Assembly (NCBI RefSeq): GCF_901000735.1 | Contig: NC_081541.1 | Location: 1,240,001 to 1,304,000, forward strand | Direction: 5' to 3' | Length of the DNA stretch: 64,000 nucleotides | DNA from: Corylus avellana | Taxonomy: Eukaryota > Streptophyta > Magnoliopsida > Fagales > Betulaceae | Shown here: positions 34,743 through 46,929 of the stretch, in pieces | Position numbering within the stretch: the stretch's first letter is position 1 | How the letters are laid out: every line of letters begins with the position of its first letter | Notes under the pieces: model-generated | What the model was told of the DNA's origin: nothing | Databases searched by the model: none | What the model saw: the letters and a program-made list of their open reading frames with translations, nothing else | Position numbers and translations under genes: made by a program

Positions 34743-36952
34743 CTTGATCACTCCACAAAAATATTTAACCAAACACGGCTTAGCTTCTCTCACTCTCAAA
34801 ACAGCATCACAAAAGATCGACTCGCTCGGCCGGAAAACGGAGCTCCGATCGCCGGCGGACGAGGACCTCCGACAAGAGCTTCTAAGAGATATATAAAGGT
34901 CCAATAAAGAAGACGAAGAAGAAGAGGAGGAGCGTGAATGAGACTCACACCGCCATAGCAGACCTACCTCAAGCCTCCCTATTATTATCTGAAATATAAA
35001 ATAAACAATTGCCAATAATATTTTTTGTTTTCATTTTATATTAAAAAAAAAAAAAGTTACACAATTTTTTGTTCTTTATTGATCTATAAACGCCCTTCGT
35101 ATGGCACATAAATTACATTCCTGCCATAGATTTGTCCGTATCTGGTAGTTTGGCTGTTACGATCCTAGTTTTTACTGGAATGACCTTGCTTTTGCACTTT
35201 ATTTACGTGTACAGTTACAATTGAAATAGTAATTTTAGTACTAGGAGTACTAAAATTCGATGATATTTATTATGGTGAGGCACGAAATGAGTCAGTCATG
35301 TGGGTGTGATTATTATTAGGTGATAATGATGGGATCCAACTTTGTAGGAGTAGAATTGTGTGGTTGTGATTACCTATTTATGATCTTGTTGTGCATTTTC
35401 TGGTTGAGCCTATTTTGTGTTCTAGCAACTAGGAACATTTTTCCCAAGTTGGAAATTAGACCAGGTTCTTCTTTGGATATATCCTATTTTTGGTTATTTT
35501 ACTTTTCTTAAAACACATAATTACAAAAAGTAAATAAATAAATCTTCATCATCCAAAATTTCTTAATTTGATAACACTTGTCAGCATGTCGAGTACTGCT
35601 ACACATTCTTTGATATATATAGTTTTTAAAATTATCATTGAATTTGACATTGACCATCGTGAGATTTTAATGGAATGGTAATCTAAAAAATACATCAAAG
35701 AGCGTGTGAGTGTTAAAGTACTAGAAGTATGTGTAGCATTTCTTCAAGTTCTTTTTACAACTTATTGACACTTATGTGATAGAAATTCAATCATATGCTT
35801 ACATGTGTCAGCAAGTCATAAAAGAATTATATACTAGTTATATATAAGTCTAAAGTTACTTGTGTATATATCAAGATTGATTGAGGGGCTTGAAAAAAAG
35901 TTTGAATTTCGTCTATATTATCAGAACATGTAAATAAAATGTGTCGTGTAAAATCTTGTTATTGCACTTAATATTTTATATCTTTCGATGATGATAGTTT
36001 TTAGAATTATAATAATGCAACATATCAAATAAACATCTCATAAAATATTATACAAAGTTGATATGGCATATTCTAGACTTCTTGTAGCCATTGGATAAGC
36101 CATTGTGTGATGTTTATGTTGTAGTAGCATTACTCTTAAAATTAATAGTTGGACTCATGAAAAGTTGTAGGTTTTTAGAAGCAATACCAATGTATCCAAA
36201 TAATGTTCATATTTGTTAGGAAGATTGATACTTTTAAGAGTCTTTTTTTAGTGAACCCCCATAACATAACACGTTGAGACGCTCCACAATCCAAAAGCTT
36301 AAATCTATAAGTTTAAGCCCAACGATGCTATAGTAATCACTTACACTTTTTACATGTTTATAATATAAAATTCTATCATTTTAAACTCACACATACTCAA
36401 CATTAGTGGACCAAAACATGTAAATGAAATGGTCATATAACATACTTGAACCTCAAGAAGTATTTACTATAATATCTTCTTTTCTTAAGAATGAAAACTT
36501 ATGCTTTTGTTTTTAACTCCTAGATTTGTTTGGATAGATAACTTTTATTTTTCACAGGACGTAGTTTTTAAAAATATGTTTTCTCCTACAATTAATTTTA
36601 GGTCACGGGCATGATAATAGGATTCCCTTTATTTTTTATAAGTGACCAATCATCTTCCAAGACTTGCATACAAAAGAAATCTCTAAATACACTCACACTA
36701 TCATTTAGAAATGACTAATTAATTTGAAGCTTCTCAATAATAACTTATAAAACATAACTTTATAAATAAGCAATATAGAATTTAACACATGAATGTCTTT
36801 ATAAATCATTCGCTCTACGTGAGCGACTCATCTTTTTAATACAAGACTGAAGTATTACAATCTTTTTATTATCAATAAATTATCATCCACGAGTCATATT
36901 ATAGAGCATAATTATCAGTTGTTATATCACTTGCCATCAGTATTACATGATC
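34743..36952. other. PYL upstream region and start of the gene-poor stretch
   Basis: Minus-strand leader of PYL with a GAAGAAGAA-type stretch (34905-34935) and a TTTATATAT word near 34888-34899 that could be its TATA box. Beyond ~35040 the sequence is AT-rich with no supportable gene. A weak pair of inverted GCTACACAT words at about 35598 and 35745 hints at an old MITE. Confidence 0.5.
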
Positions 36953-36960
36953 AATATGTT

Positions 36961-37354
36961 CAGGGACGGAGCCAAGAAATTTTATGGGAGGGGGCCAGTC
37001 AAATTTTTTTTTTCGGTTCTTTAGAATTTTTTTATTAAAAAAAATTATTTTTGTTGTTTTTTATAAACTAAAGACTACTGTAAGGGCAAAAAAAAAGTGG
37101 ACATTTGAAAGTAAGGGCCAAAAATAAAAAAAAATTAATGGGTATGGGCCAACAAAATTAAAAATAGGGCCAAAAATTTTTATTGGATATGGCCAAAAAA
37201 TTTAAAAATAGGGCCAATTTTTTTTTTTTAGAAGGGGTCAAATGACTAAAATTAAAACTTTAACTTTACTTTTTTTTTTTTTTACTTATAATTTTTTTTC
37301 TTTATTTTGGGGGGGACCATGGCCCACCCCGGTCCCGTCCTCCCTCCGTCTCTG
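36961..37354. mobile_element. non-autonomous hAT-like element with perfect 8-bp target duplication
   Basis: It begins CAGGGACGGAGCC and ends CTCCGTCTCTG, an 11-bp inverted repeat with one mismatch. AATATGTT occurs directly before (36953-36960) and directly after (37355-37362). The interior is non-coding with repeated AGGGCCAAAAA-type words and T runs. An 8-bp duplication and CAG..CTG ends fit hAT-type MITEs of plants. Confidence 0.85.
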
Positions 37355-37362
37355 AATATGTT

Positions 37363-37893
37363 GCCATATAATTTAAAAATTATAAGTGACATAACATCAT
37401 ATACATACTTAAATATAATAATATTTTTTGTTTTCGTAAGAATAAAATAAAATTTTGATCATAGACACTTCTCGAATCTTCTGTTAATCCCATCATTTTA
37501 TGCTTATTTAATTAATCATACACTTGGTTTCCACGCGGTCCATTGAAAACCTAGAATCACACGCGCTTTATAGGAATGTCTATAGCACTGTCCAATGCCT
37601 GTTTGTAAAATACATCCTGTTTGTAAAATACATCTTTGCGGAAATCGATTAGTACTTAGACTTCACAGCGCAGCCTTTCTTGAAAACGCTTAAAAGGACG
37701 AATATGTCTCTGTAAAGATTCGAGAGTGGAATGAACGCTCTGTAAAGGAGAGTGTAGTGCGCTTTTTCTCCAAAGTTAACACTAGGAACCGTGCGTAGAA
37801 GGTCAGCCGCACGTGATAGAGTAGAGGGTGGTCTGTAAAAACAGATGGTCAACTCTTAGTAGGGGCGTTTTCGTCAACTCCGACCAATGAAAA
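37363..37893. other. intergenic spacer
   Basis: No gene recognised. Contains a short direct repeat of CCTGTTTGTAAAATACATC (37606-37637). Confidence 0.5.
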
Positions 37894-37896
37894 TAA

Positions 37897-38420
37897 GGGC
37901 CCGTTTGGGAGTACGATTTCAATAAGTGTGATTTTAAAAATTGCGTTTCTAAAAATTGCGTTTTTAAAATTGCTACTTTTTTAAATCGCACAGGCGTTTG
38001 GTAAAACATGCTAAAAAGTACTTTTTTTTATCAATTGAGTGTTTGGATAACATTAGCATATAATTGCGGTTTCATGACCAAATTACCAATAACGATGAAT
38101 GAGACAGAGAGGATGAAGAAAAAAAAAAGAGAGAAAAGAAGGGTTTTAATATATTTTAGGTTGGTATTCTTAGTATTTTTTTCATTCCCGCTCTAAAAAA
38201 GGTAACTATTGCGCCAAATATCTTTTTAATAGAAATCGTGATTTTGTTTCAAATTCGCACTTTTTCAAATAAGCACCATCTAATCAGCTTATGGAAATCG
38301 CAAATTTTTTTGCGATTTTAAAATTTGCGTTTTTAAAATCGCAATCCCAAACACCCTAAAATTGCGATTTGGTTTAAAATCGCAGATTATTTTTTTAAAA
38401 ACGCACTCCCAAACGCACCC
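37897..38420. mobile_element. MITE, Tourist (PIF/Harbinger)-like
   Basis: The left end GGGCCCGTTTGGGAGT and right end ACTCCCAAACGCACCC are inverted repeats with two mismatches in 16. TAA flanks both sides (37894-37896 and 38421-38423), the three-base duplication expected for PIF/Harbinger. The interior is full of AAATCGCA / TGCGATTT words in both orientations and has no transposase. Decayed relatives appear at 11021-11325 and 33245-33520. Confidence 0.72.
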
Positions 38421-38552
38421 TAACAAATCCTTCCATTTTCTTTGAAGCTTGTGTCTCAAAAAATCATATACCTACCTTCGTTAGCCCCATGAAAAAAATA
38501 AAAAATAAAAAAAATCCCAAATTTTGAAAAAGTTAACAAATACTCTAATTTA

Positions 38553-38741
38553 TAATAATTTGAGAAGTATTAAGGAGCCAAACAAATAAATCCAGAAAAA
38601 TGTTCAAACTAACGTGACAAGAGTTTTTAAATTAAAAAAATGCAATTCTCTCTCTATTGCCTGTCACTCACGGTCTACGACGTCAGTTTGAAAATTTTTC
38701 TGGGTTCATTTGTTTGGCTCCCTAATACTTCTCTAATAATT
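38553..38741. mobile_element. small inverted-repeat element (foldback MITE)
   Basis: Arms of about 60 bases face each other: AGAAGTATTAAGGAGCCAAA on the left and, in reverse complement, AGAAGTATTAGGGAGCCAAA on the right. The arms are about 80 to 85 percent alike. The core includes CTCTCTCTATTGCCTG. No clear target duplication. Confidence 0.7.
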
Positions 38742-39152
38742 TTTTTATTTTCTTATGGAATTATATAAATTTTTATATATAGGATATATTGAAGAATCTC
38801 ATAAAGAGCGCCATGTTTTGATTGCAAATTTATTCCAAAATTTTGAAGATTCAATAAGTGTATCAATGTAATTGAAAAATAGCTACGATGAATATAATAA
38901 TTAACCCGTTATCACTAATAATCAAATATTAATTGGTTTTTTGCTTTAGATTTAAAAAGGTATTCTAATGTGACATAAGTGTGAAAATTAGTTTTGGGTT
39001 TAATTTTATTTATCAATTGATTTGCATCATAAACTTATCATGCTATAATTATAGTGAGGAAAAATTGTTAAATAGATCTATATTATTAAGGTCAATTATC
39101 AAATCAATCTCTCTCCAATTTCGTCCATTTTAAGTTTTACGAAATAATAAAA

Positions 39153-39209
39153 AAAAGGGTGGCAGGTGGTCACATGATCGACCTCCAACCTCCACTTGCC
39201 ACCCCTTTT
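39153..39209. repeat. inverted repeat, potential hairpin
   Basis: AAAAGGGTGGCAGGTGG faces CCACTTGCCACCCCTTTT with one mismatch and one extra base, separated by about 22 bases. Possibly the core of an old foldback element. Confidence 0.6.
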
Positions 39210-39279
39210 TCCTAAATTTATTTTGTAAGATAAAATTGCAATTATAATTTTAATAACGAAACTTAACTCGCGATCTTTA

Positions 39280-39302
39280 AGAGGGGGGGGGGGGGGGGGG
39301 GG
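39280..39302. repeat. poly-G run
   Basis: About 21 consecutive G in otherwise AT-rich sequence. Such runs are prone to sequencing error and could form a G-quadruplex. Confidence 0.85.
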
Positions 39303-41215
39303 ATTTTAGAATTTTGAGCAAATTCTAAAAATCCCATAAATTAATTTAGTAATTTTCTCAAACGTAACTATTGTATATGGTTAATTACAAAAGTTTTTGG
39401 CAAAAGAAAAAATTAGTAGTTTTGATGGGAGTTTGATATAAATTGAATAATCGGTAATCGGATAAACAATCTCCGCCCCGCGTCATAATTCGTTGGACTT
39501 TATAGCTAAATTTGGAAAGAAGTCATGCTTACGTATATGAGCAATGAAAGTTTCGCAAAATTACAAAATCCCTAACATACATCCAAAATNNNNNNNNNNN
39601 NNNNNNNNNNNNNNNNNNNNNNNNNNNNNNNNNNNNNNNNNNNNNNNNNNNNNNNNNNNNNNNNNNNNNNNNNNNNNNNNNNNNNNNNNGCAAGATCCAT
39701 CAATTTAAGAATGAGATGCTCATAGTCGGAAAATAGTTTTTTTCCTAAAATTAAAAAAGAATTTTCGGTCAAAAGGAAAATATTTTCCGTTGACCACTAT
39801 TTTACGTCGAGGCAAACACTATAAAATACGGAAATCATTCTCTTGAAACAATTTTACGTCGAAGTAAATGGAGCCTAAGTTAGTAAATTGCTATTAATGA
39901 GATTAAGAATTTAATGTGCATTTTAAATATTTATACATACTTAGTACTATTTTATATGGATCGAAGAATATTTCTTTCAAATTAATTTGACTAAAATTGT
40001 TGCCCTTCTAAAAATAGAGTTTTTTTTTTAATTTTTTACTGCATTGGGTAGCCAAAACAAAGCAATTTCGAATGGTGTGATTAAAGTGGGAGTTAAAAGT
40101 GTTGAGGTATAGCCAAAGAAGTCGTTGTCAGTACTTCTCTTGACTACGTGAGGTCTTGTGCCTGAATTTGCATGCAGCAGTTGGGCCATTAACATCACCA
40201 TCTTTGGATTTTGTGTGTAATTTCCTCGATCGCCCATGACTCATCACGATGCGAGAGAATGTTAAATAAGAAATGTTAGAGAATTTACTTAATTCGGTCT
40301 TTTTTTTCTTTTTCTTTTTTTAATTATTAAATTTGGAGGATTTACTTAAGTAAAGATGTAAATATTTCATATCCAAACTTGTCCATTTAAAGCATTTCTT
40401 ATTATTCAGAGTACACAAACAAGTCAAAATGAGGATAAAGTTGAAGAGATGTCATTAAAGGCATTAATATAATGGTGAAGCTAGCTAGGTAGGTTAAGCG
40501 ATGAGATGAGTCTGATGAGATGTTTCCGATTTACAGAAAAAGGTTATTGTCTGATTTATAAGCCAGACGTACAATTGGTATATATACCATTAATTCACCC
40601 AAAAAAAAAAAAAAAAAATCATTTATCAAACTCTTTTATCTAAAGTTAAATTTAACATTCGTTTTAACTCTTTTCTCTAAATATAAAGATGCTAAAAGCA
40701 AAAGCTATTTATTTTTTAATATTATTTTGGTTGTTGAGTGACATATATTTTGGTAAATCTCTTGCACGGAATCAAAGTGAGTGGGTTTCATGACAATTAC
40801 ATTTATTAATAAAAAATAATATTTAGTTAAACTATAAAAATATTTAGAGAGTTTGATATTTGATAGTTTTAAAAAGTGGCTAGATAATTTTTTTTTTAAA
40901 AATACATTTTCAAAGTTTAATTTAGAAAAAAATTTAAAGAGCTTGTTGTGAATGATCTTACAAATGATTTTGGATATTTTGTTTTTTCCAATATTTGGAG
41001 AAGACATTGATCGTTGCTAAAAATCCATACACTTTCACGATTAAAGGTACGTAAGTAAGAGTATATCGACTATCTAGGAGTATTGCATCGTTCTCTTCTC
41101 TTATTACAAATGATCTCTATTTATAGAAAAAAAAGTGGTAAGTTAAGGTAATAGAAATAAAGTAATCAAATCTAAATGGTGAAAAGTTCAATAAAAAAAA
41201 ACAAATATGAAAAAT

Positions 41216-41250
<35 letters not shown>

Positions 41251-41779
41251 CCATGAACTCATGGTTGCACCAGAGGAGTGACACTATGATGGGCAAATTA
41301 ACATTAAATTAGTGAGAAGATGCTTTCAAATTAAGAAACTGCTGGAGTCTGGAGGCTATCATTTAAGGAAAGTGATCAGAGATATTTATAAGGTAGAGGT
41401 ATGGGTAGGCTAGGGTTCTCCTAAAACGACGAAGCAATTAATATTCACTAAACAAATAAAGCTCATTTATATACTCACACTTTTGGATTCAGACATGGAT
41501 CTTAAATTCATAGAGGCTAGTGTAGTACTGTAGTAGGGAATCCCCTAGAGCTAGCCTTCTTCGTTTTCAATGACAAAAAATCAGTTCTAGTGCTTTCTCC
41601 ACAATGGTAGTTCATTGACCACATATATATATATATATACATGGCATGTGACACACACACACACACATTATATATATATATATATATCATGGCATATGAC
41701 ACATTAAAAAAAAAAATTTTAAAAAGAAAAAAAAAACTAGGCAAGCATTATAAAACGCAGAGATTATAGGAAAAAAAAG
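39303..41779. other. gene-poor AT-rich sequence including an N gap
   Basis: No supportable gene. Holds the 100-N gap (39590-39689) and TA/CA microsatellites at about 41221-41247 and 41624-41687. Short minus-strand open frames here have low-complexity composition and are not believable. Confidence 0.5.
39590..39689. other. assembly gap of 100 N
   Basis: Exactly 100 N, the usual placeholder for a scaffold join of unknown size. Distances across it should not be trusted. Confidence 0.98.
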
Positions 41780-41783
41780 AAAT

Positions 41784-41956
41784 GCTAAAATCTAATAAAA
41801 TCTTATATTTTGTCCATTAAAATCTTAGGTGGCAAAGTGCATATGACCTAAGTTGATGTAAAATGGCACATGGTCCAAGTTGATGGCAAATGACACCACC
41901 TAAGATTTTGATGGGCAAAATGTGAAAATTTTATTAGATTTTAGCATATCTCTAAA
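41784..41956. mobile_element. palindromic MITE
   Basis: The left arm ATGCTAAAATCTAATAAAAT plus TTTTGTCCATTAAAATCTTA is mirrored on the right in reverse complement (TAAGATTTTGATGGGCAAAA, ATTTTATTAGATTTTAGCAT). The arms of about 53 bases leave a short core with GTCCAAGTTGATG-type words. Target duplication unclear. Confidence 0.7.
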
Positions 41957-44900
41957 AAAAAATTGTAAAATTATAAGTTGTTATGGAATATCTAATTTAC
42001 AATTAGTTTCACGTGATATCAACATGAATATATATATAAAGGTTTTTAATGCATCAAAAAATAAAAAAAATCCTTAACAAATTTCAATAATGTGATACGT
42101 CAAAGCCAATAAAATTATAGCACGTATCCTACTTAAATAATGTCACATTGACGCATACCACATGGAGCTCTTAGTTTATTGAGTAATATATTTTGGATTT
42201 TTGCAAGAGGTTAAATATGCAGTAAACAACTTGACAGTCACTTTGTTTAATTTTGGTGCACGCAACGCAACTCCATTAGTAAATTGATTGAGTGGGGAAT
42301 CTGGTATATGCTGCATTTATGAAAATAGATTTTTATTTTTATTTATTTTTGCTTTTTTTACAACAGCATCAGCGAATCACTACATCAAACCCATCATTCT
42401 GGCCGGGGCATTCTTCTTTTTTAAATATTAGGAAGATATATAAATAAATTAAAGCAGTGGTTAATGGAAGCCCGTACACCTTTAAAGGTATGGGAATCAA
42501 TTCAATGAAATGTAGAATTAAGAAATTATAAATGTGATTAATTAAGAAATTAGTATGATTTGTGGACAGTCACAAAGTTAACACCCACTTAGGCAGCATG
42601 AGCATCCACTATACCTAATAATATATTATTAATAAGATTCAATTCATAGCTAATTAAGCCTAGTAATTAAAGTCTCCTCAAATCTTTTCATTACCAGTTA
42701 TTCGTGCAAAGATCTAGCACTTTCAATTTATAATTAAAATAAGATTGTGGTTACATTTAATTAATAAGATTGTTGCAATCAGATGATTCTTTCGTGACAT
42801 CAAGTTCAGAACAAGATTTTGTATAAATTCTTTCAATTTAATTTACATGCTACTTATTGCTGTCAAAGAAGGATTTCCACCAGTACACTTTTAAAAAAAA
42901 TAAAAATAAAAATAAAAAAAGGAAAGGGGAGAGGGAGAGGGAGATTACAACAAAAGAAAATAAACAAAGGGTGGACAACCCTTACAAATTAAAGCCTTAA
43001 AACAACCCGAAATCAATGCAATAAAACTTATAACTATTGATAATAGGTCGAAGAAATGACTTGACCTATAAAAAGAACTAGAACAGCTACAAATTAAAGG
43101 CTATTTGTAAAGGCAATAACCGGTACACTTAGGTGATGCCTCATCTTGTCTTTGATATATGCATCTAAAAAGGCAACCAAGTCTATTAATGTCTATACAA
43201 GCAATGGAAAAAATGCAGATTTTTGTACAGTTAAACTTGACAATGGACACTTCCAAAACAAAAAAAATAAAAAACTAAAACGACGGGCTGACAGGAGATC
43301 CTCCGATAATTAAGTAATTGGGATATATATATATTTTTTTTTCAATAGAAAGGCTTCGGGCTATTTGATGCTTGCCAATTTTTTTTATTTATTTTTAAGT
43401 TTTTGACTCTTTGGTTTCCTAATTATTAAGATGGTCCCTAATAAGTAAGCTAGTGGTATCTCTTGATAAGCAGTGCATAGCTTGTAGTAACTATTGATCA
43501 ATGGGCACCGACCCTATAGTCTAAAGCCCTAGGTTATTTATTCACTTAATTATCTCATACTTTTTATGATATAAACCCTTCAAAATTAGTTTTTATCCTC
43601 ACTAAAAATTGTTTTTTTTTCTTAGTTCCCCCACCTTAATTTCTAGCTCAACCCCTGGCCATTATCAAAATAATTTGACGAGAAGGCCGGTGTTCTTCCC
43701 CAACACTAATTAATTGGTTTCGTTGTCTTGTCTTAAGGCTGCCATGTTTGAAAAGCTTTAAAAGAAGAATCTGTTCTAGGGTGTATTGGAGTTCGATTAA
43801 GAAGGCCAGATTCCGGCAACATTTTATGAGAATCTACACCTGCTTTACACTAAAAGCAAAATTATTCAGCTTATATTATTAGATCTATCACCTTTGTATA
43901 TAACGCATTCCCTACATTAAATGCTTCAAGGGTCGATGTTCTTTTCGCTTTTAGGGTTCTTATCTTGACAAAGAATGAGACAAATTAACTTTCATTGAAT
44001 AATATTCTTGCAGAAATCCAATTATACTCTCCACATTGCACATGGGAAAAGGAAAAGGAAAAAGAAGATAGAATAAAACAAAACAAAAAAAACAAAAACC
44101 AAAATATTTCTACGGTTACAGAAAATCAAACGTATTGAATTAAGTTTAGTGTTCAAGTCAAATATGCGGTCATCAATCGAACAATTTCTAATAGTTTAAT
44201 ATTTTAAAAATTGATAATTAAATTTAATTGTTTAATTATTGATGTAGTAAATTAAGCAGTAATAAAACAACAAAACTAGGTAAATGGGCCGCTTCTCATT
44301 TTGTCTTTAAAAACATTCTTATATGATCTTCCGTTCTTTCTTCCATTCGAATTAAAAATGAAAAATCTTCGAAGAAGAAAGAAAAAAAAAAGCTAAGGAA
44401 TTAATTTTCCTTAAGTCATGGAAAAAGAAAGATGGGAATCTTTGGTCAGTAAACAACACAAAGATTCAGAGTCAGACCACACGGAATAGTTTAGGATGCA
44501 ATTAAGATTAGGGTTGAAGTTGTCTCTTTCAAGATGTGAAACACGTAGTTGAGCATAGTGGAGAAGTTAGAGGCAGCACGTCTCTTATCTTTTGACCTCA
44601 AAAGTATAACTCTTATATATATAACCCAGAAATCACGTGATCCTTTTTTCATTATTTGCTTTTGGTATGTGAAAGCATGTGATACTTTTTGTTTTACTAT
44701 AGTCACTTCCCCACAGACCAAAGCTACTCCCAATTCATCAACTCATGACCAAATACATTTTTCTAATTCTATATTTACTGATTAAGAGTGGAGATAATCA
44801 TTTTCTCATTTATTTATAGTCTTTTTCTTTTCTTTTTTTCTTTCAAAAACCAACCAAATTAATTCTTATTAAAAGATATTTTAAGAAAATCAGTACTAGC

Positions 44901-45211
44901 TTACTCATACTGACACTAGGCTTTCTTTTCTCGATAAGTAGACACTAGGGCATTTTTTGTCTTTCTCTTTTGTTTATTTATATCTTTTTTGGGTGTGGGA
45001 GGGAGGCGAGGGTGTTTCTTTTACAACATGAACTAATAAAAATACCCAGGTAGCAATGCATGCAAATGGCCAAATGGGTAAGTAGTGTGTGAGAGAATCA
45101 TGTGTTTCAACTATTGGGTGAACTTAGGCCAGTGGATCAATGTTTCATTTATATGGGCTTGGTGCTTTGATTATGTGGGTTTGTTGGCCCATAAGCCCAA
45201 CCCACATCAAT
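41957..45211. other. gene-poor AT-rich sequence
   Basis: I see no gene, RNA gene or complete transposon. A-rich and GA-rich low-complexity stretches occur near 42890-42960 and 44340-44400. The paired open frames at about 44491-44785 overlap on opposite strands and match no family that I know. Confidence 0.5.
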
Positions 45212-45595
45212 TTATATGCAGGAAAAAATCAAGTAGGCCCAGGAAGTAACTTTAATTTGAAAATATGATGTTTTAAATTCCCTCGAATTAGAAGATATGC
45301 TAAAGAACCCATCACACTGTCTTTGTCTGACCGAAACTTGCTCCTCCATGAATTGATGTTTATCAAAGTGTCGTTGAGCAAGCACCAACAAGTCTTCAAA
45401 TTCTGCATGAAGTATGCACAAATTCAAGTTAGCTTACAGAGGCCAGAGGCCTATTAGCCAGCCAACCATTAAGTCTTGTAGTCAAGAATTAGATCATCAC
45501 ACAACAGTATTGAATCTTTCATATACCTTCTGTTATATATGTTCGATATATATCAAGTAATCAACAGAGCTTTCAACCGAGCAAAATAGACATGT

Positions 45596-45999
45596 TCATA
45601 AATCAGTTTCGGCCACTTGCAGAAAACTTAAATCCCAGATATCTGATAATCCACCAGTCACTCCCAACTGATCTGGAACTTGATAGTTTATTGGAATACC
45701 CCACAACTCGCTGCTAGAGCTAGGCATAGTGGTACGTACCATGCTCCATATATCCTCTTGTTTAATGATGTTTTCAACCCCCGGAGATGACTCAGAAAAA
45801 GCCTTCTCCTCCTTCTTTATTTCTTATGGGAAAGAGACAAAAAACATGGGATTAACCTCTTCTTGCAGGCTCATGAAATTATTTCCTTTCAGATCTTCAG
45901 TCCCCAGGGAATTCATGTTGATGCTGCTTGACAAACTTCCTCTTCACTCGTGGAGAACCTATTTCTCTCTGTTCCTTCTTCTGCTGAAGCCGGGCTAAG
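45596..45999 (-). pseudogene. C-terminal remnant of a class-A heat-stress transcription factor (HSFA3-like)
   Basis: On the minus strand, 45999 downwards reads ARLQQKKEQREIGSPRVKRK then FVKQHQHE, resembling the segment after the HR-A/B oligomerisation domain of class-A heat-shock factors. It runs into a stop after EFPGD. In another frame follow EEVNPMFFVSFP, a second stop, then GVENIIKQEDIWSM, SSELWGIPINYQVPDQ and VTGGLSDIWDL, ending in a stop at 45596. The three Trp-centred acidic motifs resemble the activation motifs of HSFA3. The DNA-binding and oligomerisation domains are absent, and there is at least one frameshift and one in-frame stop. The family call comes from memory of the motifs and needs a search. 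Nothing suggests a working product. Confidence 0.5.
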
Positions 46000-46856
46000 A
46001 ATGGTGGGTTAAGCACCCATCTTATGTATGATATAAGTTTACTCTATTACTAAATCTTCTGTTTGTTTTTAAAAGTTTAATCTTATAAAGAACTAAATAA
46101 AACATAAACTCGATTTAATTCATAAAAATAAATGAATTCACAAGCAATTTAGCAAAGTAAGAAGATTGAATTCCCTTCTTTTATTACTTGAACACATTCT
46201 CATGTATGATGCTTGTCCATAGTCGAAAGAATTTAAAATAAATTAGAGCTTGTTGCTATTATAATAATTCTGATGGTTCATTCAAAATTAATAATTTAAA
46301 TCAATATACATTTTAAAAAAATAAAAATGAGTTAATGGGTAGTCGGACCACCTTACCACCAGTATATATATATATTATTTCTTAATAACATGGTTCAAGT
46401 TAAGTCATTCATTTCGAATGAACGATCAGAATTGGAGGGCCTCAATCCAATTTATGGCCCACACGAAGGCCCAACTCCTCACCTAATAACAGCCACATCA
46501 AGGTAGGCAAAATTTAGTTAAATTTAACTTCTAAAATGTACGTTATTAGATATAGCTAATCATTTTTTTTTTTTTAAGACTACAGCTAGTCACTTTTTAA
46601 GACTACTAAATAGCAAACTCTCTATATATTTTTATACTTTAACTAAATATTATTTTTTATTATAAAACTAAACTACTTTAACTATCATAAAACTCCTTAT
46701 TTTATATTCACAACCTAAGGCTAGCAATTTTTACATAACCTATGAACCCGACACGAAATTACCAAGTTTGAGTGACATTTTACACCCGCCTTTATTTATA
46801 TATAATAATATAAATATATAATAAATATTTTATATATATATATATATAATAAACAT
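46000..46856. other. intergenic region upstream of RPF2
   Basis: AT-rich, with TA microsatellites at about 46364-46376 and 46796-46850. No gene seen. The hAT-like fragment at 46717-46790 is listed separately. Confidence 0.5.
46717..46790. mobile_element. fragment of the 7.1-kb hAT-like family
   Basis: GGCTAGCAATTTTTACATAA followed by CTATGAACCCGACACGAA matches the left end of the element at 7091 (GGCTAGCAATTTTGACATGA, CGCGAACCCGACATGAA). Only the left end is preserved. Confidence 0.6.
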
Positions 46857-46905
46857 CCAAAACGATGCTGTTTTGGTGTTAAACACCAAAACGGCATCGT
46901 TTTGG
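46857..46905. repeat. near-perfect palindrome upstream of RPF2
   Basis: CCAAAACGATGCTGTTTTGG plus TGT is repeated in inverse orientation after a 3-base loop with a single T/C mismatch, so a 23-bp stem is possible. It lies just after a TA microsatellite and about 15 bases before the telo-box of RPF2. Confidence 0.9.
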
Positions 46906-46920
46906 AGGGAGAATAAAATG

Positions 46921-46929
46921 AAACCCTAC
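46921..46929 (+). promoter_or_regulatory. telo-box upstream of RPF2
   Basis: AAACCCTAC, a plant telo-box, about 270 bases before the RPF2 start codon. Telo-boxes are typical of ribosomal-protein and ribosome-biogenesis promoters, which fits the gene's role. Confidence 0.5.

Noticed and set aside
34542..34907. Arg/Glu-rich plus-strand frames opposite PYL exon 1
   Set aside because: Produced by the GA microsatellite and by the antisense of the PYL exon.
35582..35760. Possible MITE with GCTACACAT ends
   Set aside because: The inverted match is short and interrupted, with no target duplication.
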